DNA from: an uncultured Ruminococcus sp.
GTDB taxonomy: Bacteria > Bacillota > Clostridia > Oscillospirales > CAG-272
Assembly (NCBI GenBank): GCA_900551005.1
Contig: URUL01000003.1
Span: 1 to 48,152 of the forward strand
Direction of reading: 5' to 3'
DNA: 48,152 nucleotides
Under the pieces are notes generated by a model, which saw nothing but the letters and a program-made list of their open reading frames with translations, made no database searches and was not told the origin of the DNA. Each line of letters opens with the position of its first letter. Position 1 is the stretch's first letter. The translations under genes were made by a program, and so were the position numbers. Positions 8,159-16,546 of this stretch are shown piece by piece.

Positions 8159-9238
8159 TTATTGCTCAGCCGATGGCAGGATGATCTGCGCGCTGCCGTC
8201 AGTAACAAATGTTTTGGGGAGCTCGCCGTTCCAGCTTTCAAGATATTCGATGTACTTGAGATAATTGGAAATAACGCTTATTTCTTCAAACGATTTGCCT
8301 GCAAAGTCGATATCGTATTCTACCGTATCGCCGTTTGCTGTTTCTTTTATCGAGAAGCCGAGCATGCGGGCAATCTCTACGGATTTCAGCTTTATGGCGC
8401 GCGCTTCCGCAGTTGCTATGGCAAGCGCTGCCTCAGCATTACCTTCTGCTTTGGCTACAGCTGCCTGTGCCGCGAGCTTGGAAACCTCCAGCTCCTTTTC
8501 CGCTTCGATAACGGCTTTTTCCTTTTCATATTCAGCCTTGAGCTTTTGCTGTTCGGCTATCATCTTTTCCTCTACCGTATTTTCAAAGGCGTCGGAAAAA
8601 TCGATATTTGTCAGTACGACTGTTGTTATATTGACATAGTAATCTGCCGATATGGCGTTCTTGATCCCCTCTTCTATCATGGGGGAAACCGTGGAACGCG
8701 TTTCGATGATGTTCATCGCAGATTTTTGCGAAAGAACGGTCTTTGCCTTGTCTATCGAAACAGACTGTATACGGTTTGAGAGGTGCTCGAGATTGCCGTA
8801 ATTATTGATGATATCGATGACATGCTCGGGCTGGATCTGATACTGAACGACCATTTCTATTTCCATCGTCTGTGCATCGCTCGAATAAGCGGCGGCTTTT
8901 ATATCCTCCTGCTGAACAGTAAGGTCATATGTAACATATTCGCGTGTGAGCCAGAAGTCAAAATATATGCCCGATGTGCGTGTATCGACCGGTTTACCGA
9001 ATTCCTTGACTACGGCGATGGTACCTGCGTCAACGGTGCGTATGCTGGCGGGTACGATGATAAGCACAAGCAGAAGCGCGATGGCAATAATGCCTGCGAC
9101 TCTGTTTTTACCTTTTAATTTACCGGTATTTGAATAAGCATCTCCGCTTGTGATCTTCTTGGCATTTACACCGATTACAGCGAGGCACAAAACAATCCCG
9201 ATGACGAGAATCACACCTAAAAAGAATGAAAAGAACAT
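8159..9238 (-). CDS. SPFH/Band 7 (prohibitin-like) membrane protein
   Basis: A 359-aa protein with two N-terminal membrane helices (about residues 2-24 and 45-65). An SPFH/Band 7 domain follows (about 70-245). A long alanine/glutamate/lysine-rich coiled coil (about 230-310) contains repeats such as AEKELEVSKLAAQAAVAKAEG, and a short tail ends the protein. Such proteins oligomerise at the membrane and often scaffold proteases or microdomains. I start it at ATG 9236-9238, 7 nt after GGAGG (9246-9250), not at an upstream in-frame start at 9310 that would include leader sequence. Upstream lies a strong promoter, a riboswitch-like leader and a terminator, so transcription is probably controlled by attenuation. 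The exact partner or role is not visible. Confidence 0.88.
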   Translation of the reverse strand: MFFSFFLGVILVIGIVLCLAVIGVNAKKITSGDAYSNTGKLKGKNRVAGIIAIALLLVLIIVPASIRTVDAGTIAVVKEFGKPVDTRTSGIYFDFWLTREYVTYDLTVQQEDIKAAAYSSDAQTMEIEMVVQYQIQPEHVIDIINNYGNLEHLSNRIQSVSIDKAKTVLSQKSAMNIIETRSTVSPMIEEGIKNAISADYYVNITTVVLTNIDFSDAFENTVEEKMIAEQQKLKAEYEKEKAVIEAEKELEVSKLAAQAAVAKAEGNAEAALAIATAEARAIKLKSVEIARMLGFSIKETANGDTVEYDIDFAGKSFEEISVISNYLKYIEYLESWNGELPKTFVTDGSAQIILPSAEQ

Positions 9239-9327
9239 TGCAATTCCTCCGAATATAAAATATTTTTTGTTTCTGTTCGGATGGCAACCCCGCGGAGAAG
9301 CGATCCTCATAGAAGAGCTTTATCGAC

Positions 9328-9360
9328 AAAAAAATGCCGATAAGCTTTTTGCTTACCGGC
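9328..9360 (-). terminator. Intrinsic terminator in the SPFH leader (riboswitch expression platform)
   Basis: On the - strand, a 10-bp stem (9351-9360 with 9336-9345, one G-U pair) has a 5-nt loop and seven T residues (A-run 9328-9334). It lies between the aptamer and the SPFH ribosome binding site. Its 5' arm contains GGTAAG, which can pair with the CTTACT of the aptamer's closing helix, giving mutually exclusive folds. Confidence 0.8.
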
Positions 9361-9379
9361 GCTGTATTCTCGAGTTTCA

Positions 9380-9484
9380 GGCTCAGTAAGAAAAGCTACT
9401 TACATAAGTCTCAGTTTTTCATGTAAAGCCAGCGCAAAGCGCGAATGTTGACTTCACAGCGAAAAAATCGCTTCTTACTCCCCT
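9380..9484 (-). ncRNA. Candidate yybP-ykoY (manganese) riboswitch
   Basis: Read on the - strand, the leader starts with GGGGAGTAAG (9483-9474). An AGCG-loop-CGCT hairpin follows, then GTCAACATTCG, a GCGC-TTT-GCGC hairpin, a helix of TTACAT with ATGTAA enclosing CTGAGACTT, and finally CTTACT (9390-9385), which pairs with the initial AGTAAG. The GGGGAGUA start, the UCAACAU loop and the GAGAC-type second loop in this order match what I know of the Mn2+-sensing yybP-ykoY aptamer (E. coli alx and mntP have the same elements). The usual outcome is more expression at high Mn2+. Assignment is by eye; a covariance-model search was not run. Confidence 0.75.
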
Positions 9485-9494
9485 ATGTATTTTC

Positions 9495-9523
9495 AGTATA
9501 CCACGGTTTATGTAAAATGTCAA
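9495..9523 (-). promoter_or_regulatory. Promoter of the SPFH transcript
   Basis: On the - strand, TTGACA (9523-9518) and TATACT (9500-9495) are separated by 17 bp. The start point would lie just upstream of the riboswitch's GGGGAGTAAG. Confidence 0.85.
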
Positions 9524-9553
9524 TATATTTACAAAAAATATTCTAATGGATAC

Positions 9554-9581
9554 AAAAAAACGGCGCATTATCAATGCGCCG
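9554..9581 (-). terminator. Intrinsic terminator of the ATP synthase operon
   Basis: A 9-bp perfect stem (9573-9581 with 9561-9569) has a 3-nt loop followed on the - strand by seven T residues (A-run 9554-9560), 50 nt after the atpC stop. Confidence 0.9.
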
Positions 9582-9630
9582 CAGTTTGTATATTCGATAA
9601 AATTTGCTGTCGGCAGAGTAATGAAGCTTT

Positions 9631-9921
9631 TTATGCTTCTGCCGGTGCTGCATTTTCTTCCGTTTTCTCGGAGCAGCTGCTCGAGAGTAGCGTCACTTTG
9701 TTTTTGGAAACGGTGAGTAGACCTCCGCCGATGCGAAGGGATTTTTCTGTTCCGTCATCAAGCTCGAAACGGCAGACGCACGGCTGAACAGATGTCACGA
9801 AGGGGGCATGGTTTGCCAATATCGCGAGATCACCCTCAGCGCCGCGCAGAGAGAGAAAGACCACTTCTCCGGAAAATATATTTCCGTCGGGAGATGCTAT
9901 AGTCAGCGAAAATTTCTTCAT
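9631..9921 (-). CDS. atpC: F1Fo ATP synthase subunit epsilon, short form
   Basis: A 96-aa protein, last gene of the operon. The whole beta-sandwich domain is present (about residues 1-85; GAEGDLAILANHAPFVTS and IGGGLLTVSKN are typical). The usual C-terminal pair of helices, which inhibits ATP hydrolysis and would bring the length to about 130-140, is absent and replaced by a short Glu/Ala-rich tail. The start overlaps the atpD stop by 4 bp. The natural TAA is clear and no downstream continuation is seen, so this appears a genuine short version. It should still couple gamma to the c-ring. Confidence 0.9.
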   Translation of the reverse strand: MKKFSLTIASPDGNIFSGEVVFLSLRGAEGDLAILANHAPFVTSVQPCVCRFELDDGTEKSLRIGGGLLTVSKNKVTLLSSSCSEKTEENAAPAEA

Positions 9922-11318
9922 CTCTTTATTCCTTCCGCTTTCTTTCGCGCATCGTCTATCGTTCCGACAAAGAGAAATGCGGATTCCGGCAGATCATCAT
10001 GCTTGCCCTCGAGTATCTCGCGGAAGCCTCGTATCGTTTCCGAGAGAGGAACATACTGTCCCTCAAAGCCGGTGAATTTTTCGGAAACGAAGAACGGCTG
10101 AGAGAGGAAGCGCTGAATTTTTCTTGCCCGGGAAACGAGCAGCTTATCTTCATCGGAAAGCTCATCCATACCCATGATCGCGATGATATCCATGAGTTCT
10201 TTATATCTCTGGAGAACACGCTGAACCTCACGCGCCACCCGATAGTGCTCTTCGCCAAGGACATCGGGAGAGAGAATACGGCTGGAGGATTCCAGCGGGT
10301 CTACGGCAGGGTAGATACCCTGAGAGGCAATATTTCTCGAGAGGACCGTTGTCGCGTCGAGATGTGCGAAGGTCGTGGCAGGGGCAGGGTCGGTGAGGTC
10401 GTCCGCAGGTACGTAAACAGCCTGAACGGAGGTTATGGAGCCCTTTTTGGTGGAGGTTATTCTTTCCTGCAGAGCGCCCATTTCGTTTGCCAGAGTAGGC
10501 TGATAGCCGACGGCGGAGGGCATACGCCCGAGCAGAGCGGAAACCTCGCTTCCTGCCTGCGTAAAGCGGAAAATATTATCGATGAAGAGAAGCACATCCT
10601 GTCCTTCCTTATCGCGGAAATATTCCGCCATGGTAAGACCCGAGAGCGCCACACGCATACGCGCACCGGGCGGCTCATTCATCTGACCGTAGACAAGCGA
10701 TGTATTCTTCAAAACTCCCGATTGCTTCATTTCGTTATAGAGGTCATTTCCTTCGCGGGTGCGTTCTCCGACGCCCGTAAATACGGAAAGACCGCCATGC
10801 TGTTTTGCCACGTTATTGATAAGCTCCATGATGAGGACCGTCTTGCCGACGCCGGCACCGCCGAAAAGACCAATCTTGCCGCCTTTGGAATACGGACAGA
10901 TAAGGTCTATTACCTTGATCCCTGTTTCCAGTATCTCGGTGGAGGTGGAAAGCTCGCAGTAATCGGGTGCCGAACGGTGAATGTCCCAGCGCTCCTCGGT
11001 TATCACGGGCTCTCCATTGTCAACGGTCTCGCCGAGCACATTGAATATTCTGCCGAGCGTCTCTCTGCCTACGGGAACACTGATCGCCTTCCCCGTATCG
11101 ACGGCATCTGTGCCGCGGCAAAGCCCGTCGGTAGAAGCCATGGCGATACATCTTGCTGTATTATCGCCTATATGCTGTGCCACCTCGACTGTGAGCATGC
11201 GCTCGCCGATCTTTATTTCAAGCGCATTGTTTATTGCGGGAAGCTCACCGTTTGTAAAATGAACGTCCACGACAGGTCCCATGACCTGGCTTACTTTTCC
11301 GATATGAGGATTTGCCAA
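9918..11318 (-). CDS. atpD: F1Fo ATP synthase subunit beta
   Basis: A 466-aa catalytic subunit. The P-loop is GGAGVGKT (about residue 150); the catalytic region includes GERTREGND, the Walker B strand VLLFIDNIFRFTQAG, and the ALLGRMPSAVGYQPT signature. It makes ATP at the three catalytic sites of F1. Translation probably starts at TTG 11318, preceded by AAGGAGG about 11 nt upstream; the next residues ANPHIGKVSQVMGPVVDV are typical of the N-terminus and no ATG lies nearby. It is 20 nt after atpG. Confidence 0.97.
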   Translation of the reverse strand: MANPHIGKVSQVMGPVVDVHFTNGELPAINNALEIKIGERMLTVEVAQHIGDNTARCIAMASTDGLCRGTDAVDTGKAISVPVGRETLGRIFNVLGETVDNGEPVITEERWDIHRSAPDYCELSTSTEILETGIKVIDLICPYSKGGKIGLFGGAGVGKTVLIMELINNVAKQHGGLSVFTGVGERTREGNDLYNEMKQSGVLKNTSLVYGQMNEPPGARMRVALSGLTMAEYFRDKEGQDVLLFIDNIFRFTQAGSEVSALLGRMPSAVGYQPTLANEMGALQERITSTKKGSITSVQAVYVPADDLTDPAPATTFAHLDATTVLSRNIASQGIYPAVDPLESSSRILSPDVLGEEHYRVAREVQRVLQRYKELMDIIAIMGMDELSDEDKLLVSRARKIQRFLSQPFFVSEKFTGFEGQYVPLSETIRGFREILEGKHDDLPESAFLFVGTIDDARKKAEGIKR

Positions 11319-11338
11319 ATTTTATCAGTCCTCCTTCT

Positions 11339-12139
11339 TTATTCGCCGCTCCCGGCGACGATCTCTGTGATTTCCTGAGTGATTGCGCTTTGACGCGCGC
11401 GGTTGTATTCCAGCTGGAGAGCATCGATCATTTCCTGCGCGTTCTTGCCAGCGCTGTCCATTGCTGTCTTGCGCGAAGCTATTTCGCATGCGAAGCTCTC
11501 GCGTACAGCCGCCATGATCTTGCCTGCGACGTATTCGGAGGCGATGGCGTTGAGAACGGTAAGCTCGTCCGGCTCGAATATCATACCCGAAGCCTCTACG
11601 TGCTTTTCCGCCGTGAAGGGCAGTATCCATTTCACCTCGACCTCACGGACGAGCAGAGAAATATATTTCGTGCAAACGATGCCGAGCCTGTCAAATTTTC
11701 CGGCGCCAAAATCCGCACAGAGCTCATTTGCCATGGCGATGGCTTCCTCTGCCGAAAAACGCTCGGCACTGACGGCTTCCTTGCCGTAGCGGTCGCAGGC
11801 ACGCTTGCCTATCGGTATGACCTCGGCATCGGGGTAATCGCGCATGAAACGGAATACATTCGCATTGTATCCGCCTGCCAATCCGCGGTCTCCCGCTATG
11901 ACGATCAGGCGAGTTCTGTCGCCGCTTGCTCTCATGTAAACGCTTTTTTTACATTCGCTTCCGGATGTGAGTGCGGACATGGCACTGTCGAGTGCAGCGG
12001 CGTATTCACGGGCATTTTTCATCGCTTCGCCGGAGCGACGAAGCTTTGAGGAGGCGACAAGCTCCATTGCTTTTGTCAGATGAAGAGTGGAATCAACACT
12101 TTTTATGCGCGTGCGCAGACTTTTTATATCCGCTCCCAT
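11339..12139 (-). CDS. atpG: F1Fo ATP synthase subunit gamma
   Basis: A 266-aa central stalk subunit. The N-terminal helix (DIKSLRTRIKSVDSTLHLTKAM) and the C-terminal helix (SAGKNAQEMIDALQLEYNRARQSAITQEI) form the conserved rotating coiled coil, with the Rossmann-like domain between. GDRGLAGGYN, the conserved glycine-rich stretch, lies near residue 85. It is slightly shorter than the typical 285 aa. It follows atpA by 4 nt. Confidence 0.95.
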   Translation of the reverse strand: MGADIKSLRTRIKSVDSTLHLTKAMELVASSKLRRSGEAMKNAREYAAALDSAMSALTSGSECKKSVYMRASGDRTRLIVIAGDRGLAGGYNANVFRFMRDYPDAEVIPIGKRACDRYGKEAVSAERFSAEEAIAMANELCADFGAGKFDRLGIVCTKYISLLVREVEVKWILPFTAEKHVEASGMIFEPDELTVLNAIASEYVAGKIMAAVRESFACEIASRKTAMDSAGKNAQEMIDALQLEYNRARQSAITQEITEIVAGSGE

Positions 12140-12143
12140 GCGC

Positions 12144-13643
12144 TCACCTCTTTATTTTGATTTCGCCGAGCAGAGCTATCAGTGCTTCCTCATCAGCCTT
12201 TTCAAAATAGCCCTCTTCAAACCGATAAAAAAGAGCAGGGGCATCGGTTCTCAGCTTTTCATATAGCTTCTCTTCATATTCCGCAACCTTGGATACGGGT
12301 ATATCATTGAGGAAGCCGTTTGTAACGGCATAGATGATGGCAACCTGACAGCCGACGGCAACAGGAGCATTTCTCTTCTGCTTCAGGACCTCGACGATTC
12401 TTTCTCCGAGAGCAAGGCGCGCCTTGGTATCGGCATCGAGATCGCTTCCGAACTGTGAGAAGCTCTGAAGCTCGCGATACTGCGAATAGAGGAGCTTGAG
12501 CTCGCCCGAAACCTTTTTCATGGACTTGAGCTGAGCCGAGCCGCCGACACGGCTGACGGATATGCCCGGGTTGATAGCAGGCATGATGCCGGCATGGAAA
12601 AGCTCTGTCTCAAGGAAAATCTGACCGTCTGTTATCGAAATGACATTTGTCGGGATATATGCGGAAACGTCGCCCGCCTGTGTTTCTATGATGGGGAGTG
12701 CCGTTATCGAGCCGCCGCCGTATTCGGGAGCGACACAAGCCGCACGTTCCAGCAGTCTGGAATGGAGATAGAATACGTCTCCCGGATAAGCTTCTCTGCC
12801 GGGCGGACGGCGAATAAGCAGGGAAAGTGCGCGGTATGCCAAGGCATGCTTGGATAAATCGTCATAAACGATGAGTACATCCTTGCCCTGCTCGCGGAAG
12901 TATTCCGCCATGGCACACCCTGAATACGGAGCTATATACTGCAAAGGAGCCGATTCCGAAGCGGAAGCGGAAACGATGATCGTATATTCCATGGCACCGC
13001 AGCGTTCCAGCTCGTTTGCTATGCGGACGACGGATGTGTTCTTCTGACCTATGGCAACATAAATGCAGATCACACCCGTATTTTTCTGATTGATGATCGT
13101 ATCGATGGCGATTTCTGTTTTACCTGTCTGGCGGTCGCCTATGATAAGCTCTCGCTGACCTCTGCCGATCGGTATCATGCTGTCTATCGCCTTGATTCCC
13201 GTCTGAAGAGGAACGCAGACGCTTTTTCTTTCTATAATGCCGGGGGCATCGGCTTCTATCGGGCGGGTATCTTTACATACAACGGCGCCCTTGCCGTCTA
13301 TCGGCTCACCGAGTGCATCGACAACTCTGCCGAGTAACGCTTCGCCCACGGGAACGGATACGACCTTGCCCGTGCGCTTTACCGACGTACCCTCGCGGAT
13401 ATCGTTTTTATCGGAAAGAACAGCTATGGAGACGGTTTCCTCCTCAAGGTTCTGCGCCATGCCGAAGCTGCCGTCCTCAAATTCCACCAGCTCACCCGAC
13501 ATGCAGTTGCGAAGTCCGTATACGCGGGCAATACCGTCGCCGACGAGCACGACGGTGCCTGTTTCCGTCATTTCGGCACGCGAGCGGTAGTTGCGTATCT
13601 GTTCTTTTATGATACTGCTTATTTCAGATGTATTTACGCTCAT
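12144..13643 (-). CDS. atpA: F1Fo ATP synthase subunit alpha
   Basis: A 499-aa non-catalytic nucleotide-binding subunit. The P-loop GDRQTGKT lies near residue 170; VLIVYDDLSKHA is the Walker B region; RRPPGREAYPGDVFYLHSRLLERAA and the C-terminal helical domain are complete. It forms the alpha3beta3 hexamer. The start overlaps the atpH stop (ATGA), so the two are coupled. Confidence 0.97.
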   Translation of the reverse strand: MSVNTSEISSIIKEQIRNYRSRAEMTETGTVVLVGDGIARVYGLRNCMSGELVEFEDGSFGMAQNLEEETVSIAVLSDKNDIREGTSVKRTGKVVSVPVGEALLGRVVDALGEPIDGKGAVVCKDTRPIEADAPGIIERKSVCVPLQTGIKAIDSMIPIGRGQRELIIGDRQTGKTEIAIDTIINQKNTGVICIYVAIGQKNTSVVRIANELERCGAMEYTIIVSASASESAPLQYIAPYSGCAMAEYFREQGKDVLIVYDDLSKHALAYRALSLLIRRPPGREAYPGDVFYLHSRLLERAACVAPEYGGGSITALPIIETQAGDVSAYIPTNVISITDGQIFLETELFHAGIMPAINPGISVSRVGGSAQLKSMKKVSGELKLLYSQYRELQSFSQFGSDLDADTKARLALGERIVEVLKQKRNAPVAVGCQVAIIYAVTNGFLNDIPVSKVAEYEEKLYEKLRTDAPALFYRFEEGYFEKADEEALIALLGEIKIKR

Positions 13644-14170
13644 TTTTCTATCACTTCCTTTACCTTGTCAAGCTTGCTTCTCAGGCTTCCGTCTATTACG
13701 GCACCGTCGGATTTCACGATAATGCCGCCTAAAACAGAGGGATCCACGGAAAATCGCGCCGATACCTTCTTGCCGTTTGTTTTTTCCAGCTTGGCGATGA
13801 GGGCGGATTTTTCTTCCTCTGTCAAAGGAACCGCACTCGTCACCTCCACCTCGGCAATTTCGAGAAAATGCTTGTACATGCGCTCATATTCGTCTGCACA
13901 ATCGAAAAACTCACGTATACGCCCCTTTTCGCAGAGAAGCCCGACGAAAGATATCACATATTCGGGCAGAGCTCTGCCGAAGGCTTTTTCCGCAAGTGCA
14001 GAGCGCAGGGAAGCATCCAGCGCACGCGAATCGAGAATCTGCAAATATTCGGGCTCTGAACGGAAAACATCGGCTATCGTTTTCAGCGCATCCGAAAATT
14101 CGGCTTCGCGTCCCTCCTCTCTTGCAAGAGAGAAAAGAGCTGTCGCATATTCTTTACTTATCTGTGTCAT
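13640..14170 (-). CDS. atpH: F1Fo ATP synthase subunit delta
   Basis: A peripheral-stalk subunit of 176 aa (179 if the in-frame GTG at 14179 is used). The N-terminal helical domain starts ISKEYATALFSLAREEG. The C-terminal signature region SVDPSVLGGIIVKSDGAVIDGS is typical of OSCP/delta. I prefer ATG 14170, 7 nt behind AGGTG. The gene overlaps the 3' end of atpF by 17-26 nt, as is usual for this pair. Confidence 0.92.
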   Translation of the reverse strand: MTQISKEYATALFSLAREEGREAEFSDALKTIADVFRSEPEYLQILDSRALDASLRSALAEKAFGRALPEYVISFVGLLCEKGRIREFFDCADEYERMYKHFLEIAEVEVTSAVPLTEEEKSALIAKLEKTNGKKVSARFSVDPSVLGGIIVKSDGAVIDGSLRSKLDKVKEVIEK

Positions 14171-14687
14171 CGTTTTCACCTATTTCACGGATAAAGGAAT
14201 CGATGAGCTTGCGATGGTCGCCCTCTGTCATTTCTTTTTCGAGCATCTTTCCTGTCAGGGCGACGGAAACGTCGGCTATCTCTCTCTTGATATCCTCTTC
14301 GGCACGGCGACGGCTGAGAGCCGCATCCTCTTCGGCACGGCGTACGATCTCATCGGCTTTTTCTTTTGCATCCGCCATTATCATTTCACCGCGTCGGGAG
14401 GCGGATCTCTCGGCGTCTCTGATGATCTCGTCTGCCTAGTCATTTGCTCCTGCGAGAGTTTCTTCCCATTTTGCACGGCTCTTGTCAGCTTCGCTTTTTG
14501 CTTTTGCCGCGTCGTCAAGCTGCTTGTCTATGTTCGCCTGACGCTTTGCCATAGCCGCCTTGACGGGCTTGAAAAGAAACTTCTTGATGATAAGAAATAT
14601 GATCAGCAGATTGCATAGGGAAATGATGATCTGCCACAGGTTTACGGTGATGACATCCGCAGACTGTATTTGAAGAAGAGTGATCAT
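14154..14687 (-). pseudogene. atpF: F1Fo ATP synthase subunit b, interrupted by an in-frame TAG
   Basis: In one reading frame this stretch encodes 177 positions of a normal b subunit. There is an N-terminal membrane helix (about residues 15-38, followed by LFKPVKAAMAKR), then the long charged coiled coil ending in IDSFIREIGE. Codon 84 is TAG (14438-14436), between TLAGAND and ADEIIRDAE. The frame resumes directly, with no indel, and both halves keep heptad character, so a single base change (most simply CAG to TAG) explains it. An ATG at 14384 could restart only the C-terminal 76 residues without the membrane anchor. All other operon members look intact, which makes simple loss surprising. 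A sequencing or assembly error, a polymorphism, or suppression by a tRNA are alternatives. Confidence 0.85.
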
Positions 14688-14691
14688 GATC

Positions 14692-14979
14692 TTATTTTCC
14701 GATTGTATTCATCAGAATGTTGACAAAGCGTCCGGGAGCAACGAATATGAGCATGATTGCGATTACCAGCGCGTAAATACCCGTTGTTTCCGCTACGGCA
14801 CAGCCCATGAGCATCGTGCTTGTGACAGAGCCCTTGCTCTCGGGTTGACGGCCGATTGCTTCGCATGCTTTTGCAACAGCGTTTCCTTCACCGATACCGG
14901 GTCCGATACCTGCTATCATTGCCATGCCTGCGCCGAGTGCACAGCCGCCTAAAATAATACCTATTGCGAGTTCTAACAT
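14692..14979 (-). CDS. atpE: F1Fo ATP synthase subunit c, Na+-type
   Basis: A 95-aa two-helix hairpin that forms the rotor ring. The ion-binding region reads GIGPGIGEGNA in helix 1 (Glu31) and AVAETTGIYAL in helix 2 (Glu64, Thr65, Tyr69); the polar loop is RQPESKG. Na+-binding c subunits have Gln or Glu at the helix-1 position, Glu plus Ser/Thr in helix 2, and the following Tyr. Glu at both positions is the two-carboxylate variant described for Fusobacterium nucleatum. Na+ coupling is therefore likely, though not proven by sequence. GGAGGAAAT precedes the ATG. Confidence 0.95.
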   Translation of the reverse strand: MLELAIGIILGGCALGAGMAMIAGIGPGIGEGNAVAKACEAIGRQPESKGSVTSTMLMGCAVAETTGIYALVIAIMLIFVAPGRFVNILMNTIGK

Positions 14980-14998
14980 TTTTATTTCCTCCGTTTTT

Positions 14999-15913
14999 TT
15001 ATTTTGCGGTGAGCTTCTGCTCTTTTAGTTTTCTCTTCTGTTCTTTTTTCAAACGTCGTTTCTCGTAGTCATCGGCAGGGAAACCGCCGGAAATATACAG
15101 CATCGTCAGCATGGCGAAAATAAATGCCTGCAGGAGTCCGCTGAATATATCGAAATAAAGGGAAAGTATGGCGGGAATGCCTATCTGAAGGAAAGGCACT
15201 GTTCCGAGCACGTCGGGCAGCCAACCGAAAAGCTTGGCTGAAAGATTTTGCAGGAAATATGCTATGAGTACGGATATTACCGAGCCTGAGAGCACATTTC
15301 CGAAGTGACGGAATGTCATGGATACAGGGGTTGCCACTTCGCTTATAATATTGAGCGGCGTGAGAGGAATGGGGTCTGCAAAGCTGCCGAGATAATGCAG
15401 AAAACCGCATTTCATCTTGTAGTACGTTATCAGCACGAATACGAGAACAGACCAGCCGGCGATGATATTGATATCAGCTGTCGGCGGATAGAGACCGACA
15501 AGCGTCAGCAGACTGGAGAATGCCGATATTGCCATTACTGCCGCGATAAACGGAGCAAAGCCCGAGAAATATCCGTCCATATTGTCGCGGACGAGCCCCT
15601 CGGCTTTTTCCACGATGTATTCACATATGAGCTGTCTTTTTCCTCCGCGTCCGCATCTTATTCCGTGAGTGAGCCAGAGGCAGAGCCAGAATATCGAAAT
15701 AATAACGATCCATGAGTTTACCTGCGATTCCGATATCGGCAGATCCATAAGCGGCGTTTGTATCGTGAAATAAATTTTGGCGCCCGTGATCTCGATGTCA
15801 CTTGCGGGCGGGTTGATAAGTACCTTGAGAACCATGCCGAATACGATCGGCAGGACTGCCAGTATTATGAGCAGAATATCCGTCGCCTTGAAAAGACGAC
15901 TTTTTTTATCCAA
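14999..15913 (-). CDS. atpB: F1Fo ATP synthase subunit a
   Basis: A 304-aa integral membrane stator subunit with about six helices. The essential stator arginine lies in MTFRHFGNVLSG. A long basic Lys/Arg-rich tail (about residues 285-304) is unusual. The start is TTG at 15913, with AGAGGTG placed about 7 nt upstream; no ATG fits. It provides the half-channels facing the c-ring. Confidence 0.94.
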   Translation of the reverse strand: MDKKSRLFKATDILLIILAVLPIVFGMVLKVLINPPASDIEITGAKIYFTIQTPLMDLPISESQVNSWIVIISIFWLCLWLTHGIRCGRGGKRQLICEYIVEKAEGLVRDNMDGYFSGFAPFIAAVMAISAFSSLLTLVGLYPPTADINIIAGWSVLVFVLITYYKMKCGFLHYLGSFADPIPLTPLNIISEVATPVSMTFRHFGNVLSGSVISVLIAYFLQNLSAKLFGWLPDVLGTVPFLQIGIPAILSLYFDIFSGLLQAFIFAMLTMLYISGGFPADDYEKRRLKKEQKRKLKEQKLTAK

Positions 15914-16067
15914 GCTTTTTCACCTCTTTTTTTTGCGCTGTCACATGTCCGATTTACGGTCAAAAATACGCCTGTTTGTCCGTTTTTTCGGCAGTTGCAG
16001 CGTTATGTCTGTATTTACTTCTCAAAATAGCATATTGCCATTTGCAGGCGGGAATACCGCCGGACTG

Positions 16068-16472
16068 TCACTGCCCGTCATTATCCGAGCCATGCTTTTT
16101 ATCATAAAGCGGTCGGAGAGCGATCGCAATTCGCGGAAAGATGAACGGCACGATGACGGATATCGTATTGAAGCAGTCGAGCAGAACACCGAGCCCCGCA
16201 AAAATGCAGAGCATAAGCATACGCAGGGACTGAGAAAGCTTGATCGCGTTTTTCGCTTCTTTTTCTTCCTTTCCCAAAGCACCCTGTATGGTCAGACCCA
16301 TGAGAAAAAAATTGCCGACGGCAGCGATATATCCCATCAGATTTCCGAGGATCACAGTGTAGTTCCACTGATGGATCAGAAAATAGACAGCCTGCATGAG
16401 CACGCTGAAGATCAGCGAAAAAACGGCAATATATGCGGTTTCCTTGAGGACGGTCTTGTCGATCTTTTTCAT
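16068..16472 (-). CDS. atpI: ATP synthase subunit I-like membrane protein
   Basis: A 134-aa protein with four predicted membrane helices (about residues 12-32, 40-62, 80-100 and 102-118) separated by a charged loop (GKEEKEAKNAIK). Its position as first gene of the atp operon, size and topology fit AtpI, which assists c-ring assembly. A 154-nt gap to atpB holds no other gene I can support. The start is ATG 16472, with an adjacent TTG at 16475 as alternative. Confidence 0.75.
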   Translation of the reverse strand: MKKIDKTVLKETAYIAVFSLIFSVLMQAVYFLIHQWNYTVILGNLMGYIAAVGNFFLMGLTIQGALGKEEKEAKNAIKLSQSLRMLMLCIFAGLGVLLDCFNTISVIVPFIFPRIAIALRPLYDKKHGSDNDGQ

Positions 16473-16546
16473 CAACTTGCACTTTCCGACGCCGCCGCGT
16501 CACACATGACTGCGGGCTTACGCGCAAATATAGCATAACTATATGG

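Noticed and set aside
8114..9118. Long + strand frames opposite the SPFH gene
   Set aside because: Complementary shadows; the - strand frame has clear SPFH features, promoter, leader and ribosome binding site.
9999..14618. + strand ORFs up to 459 codons opposite atpD, atpG and atpH
   Set aside because: Antisense shadows of conserved ATP synthase genes with no protein-like features.
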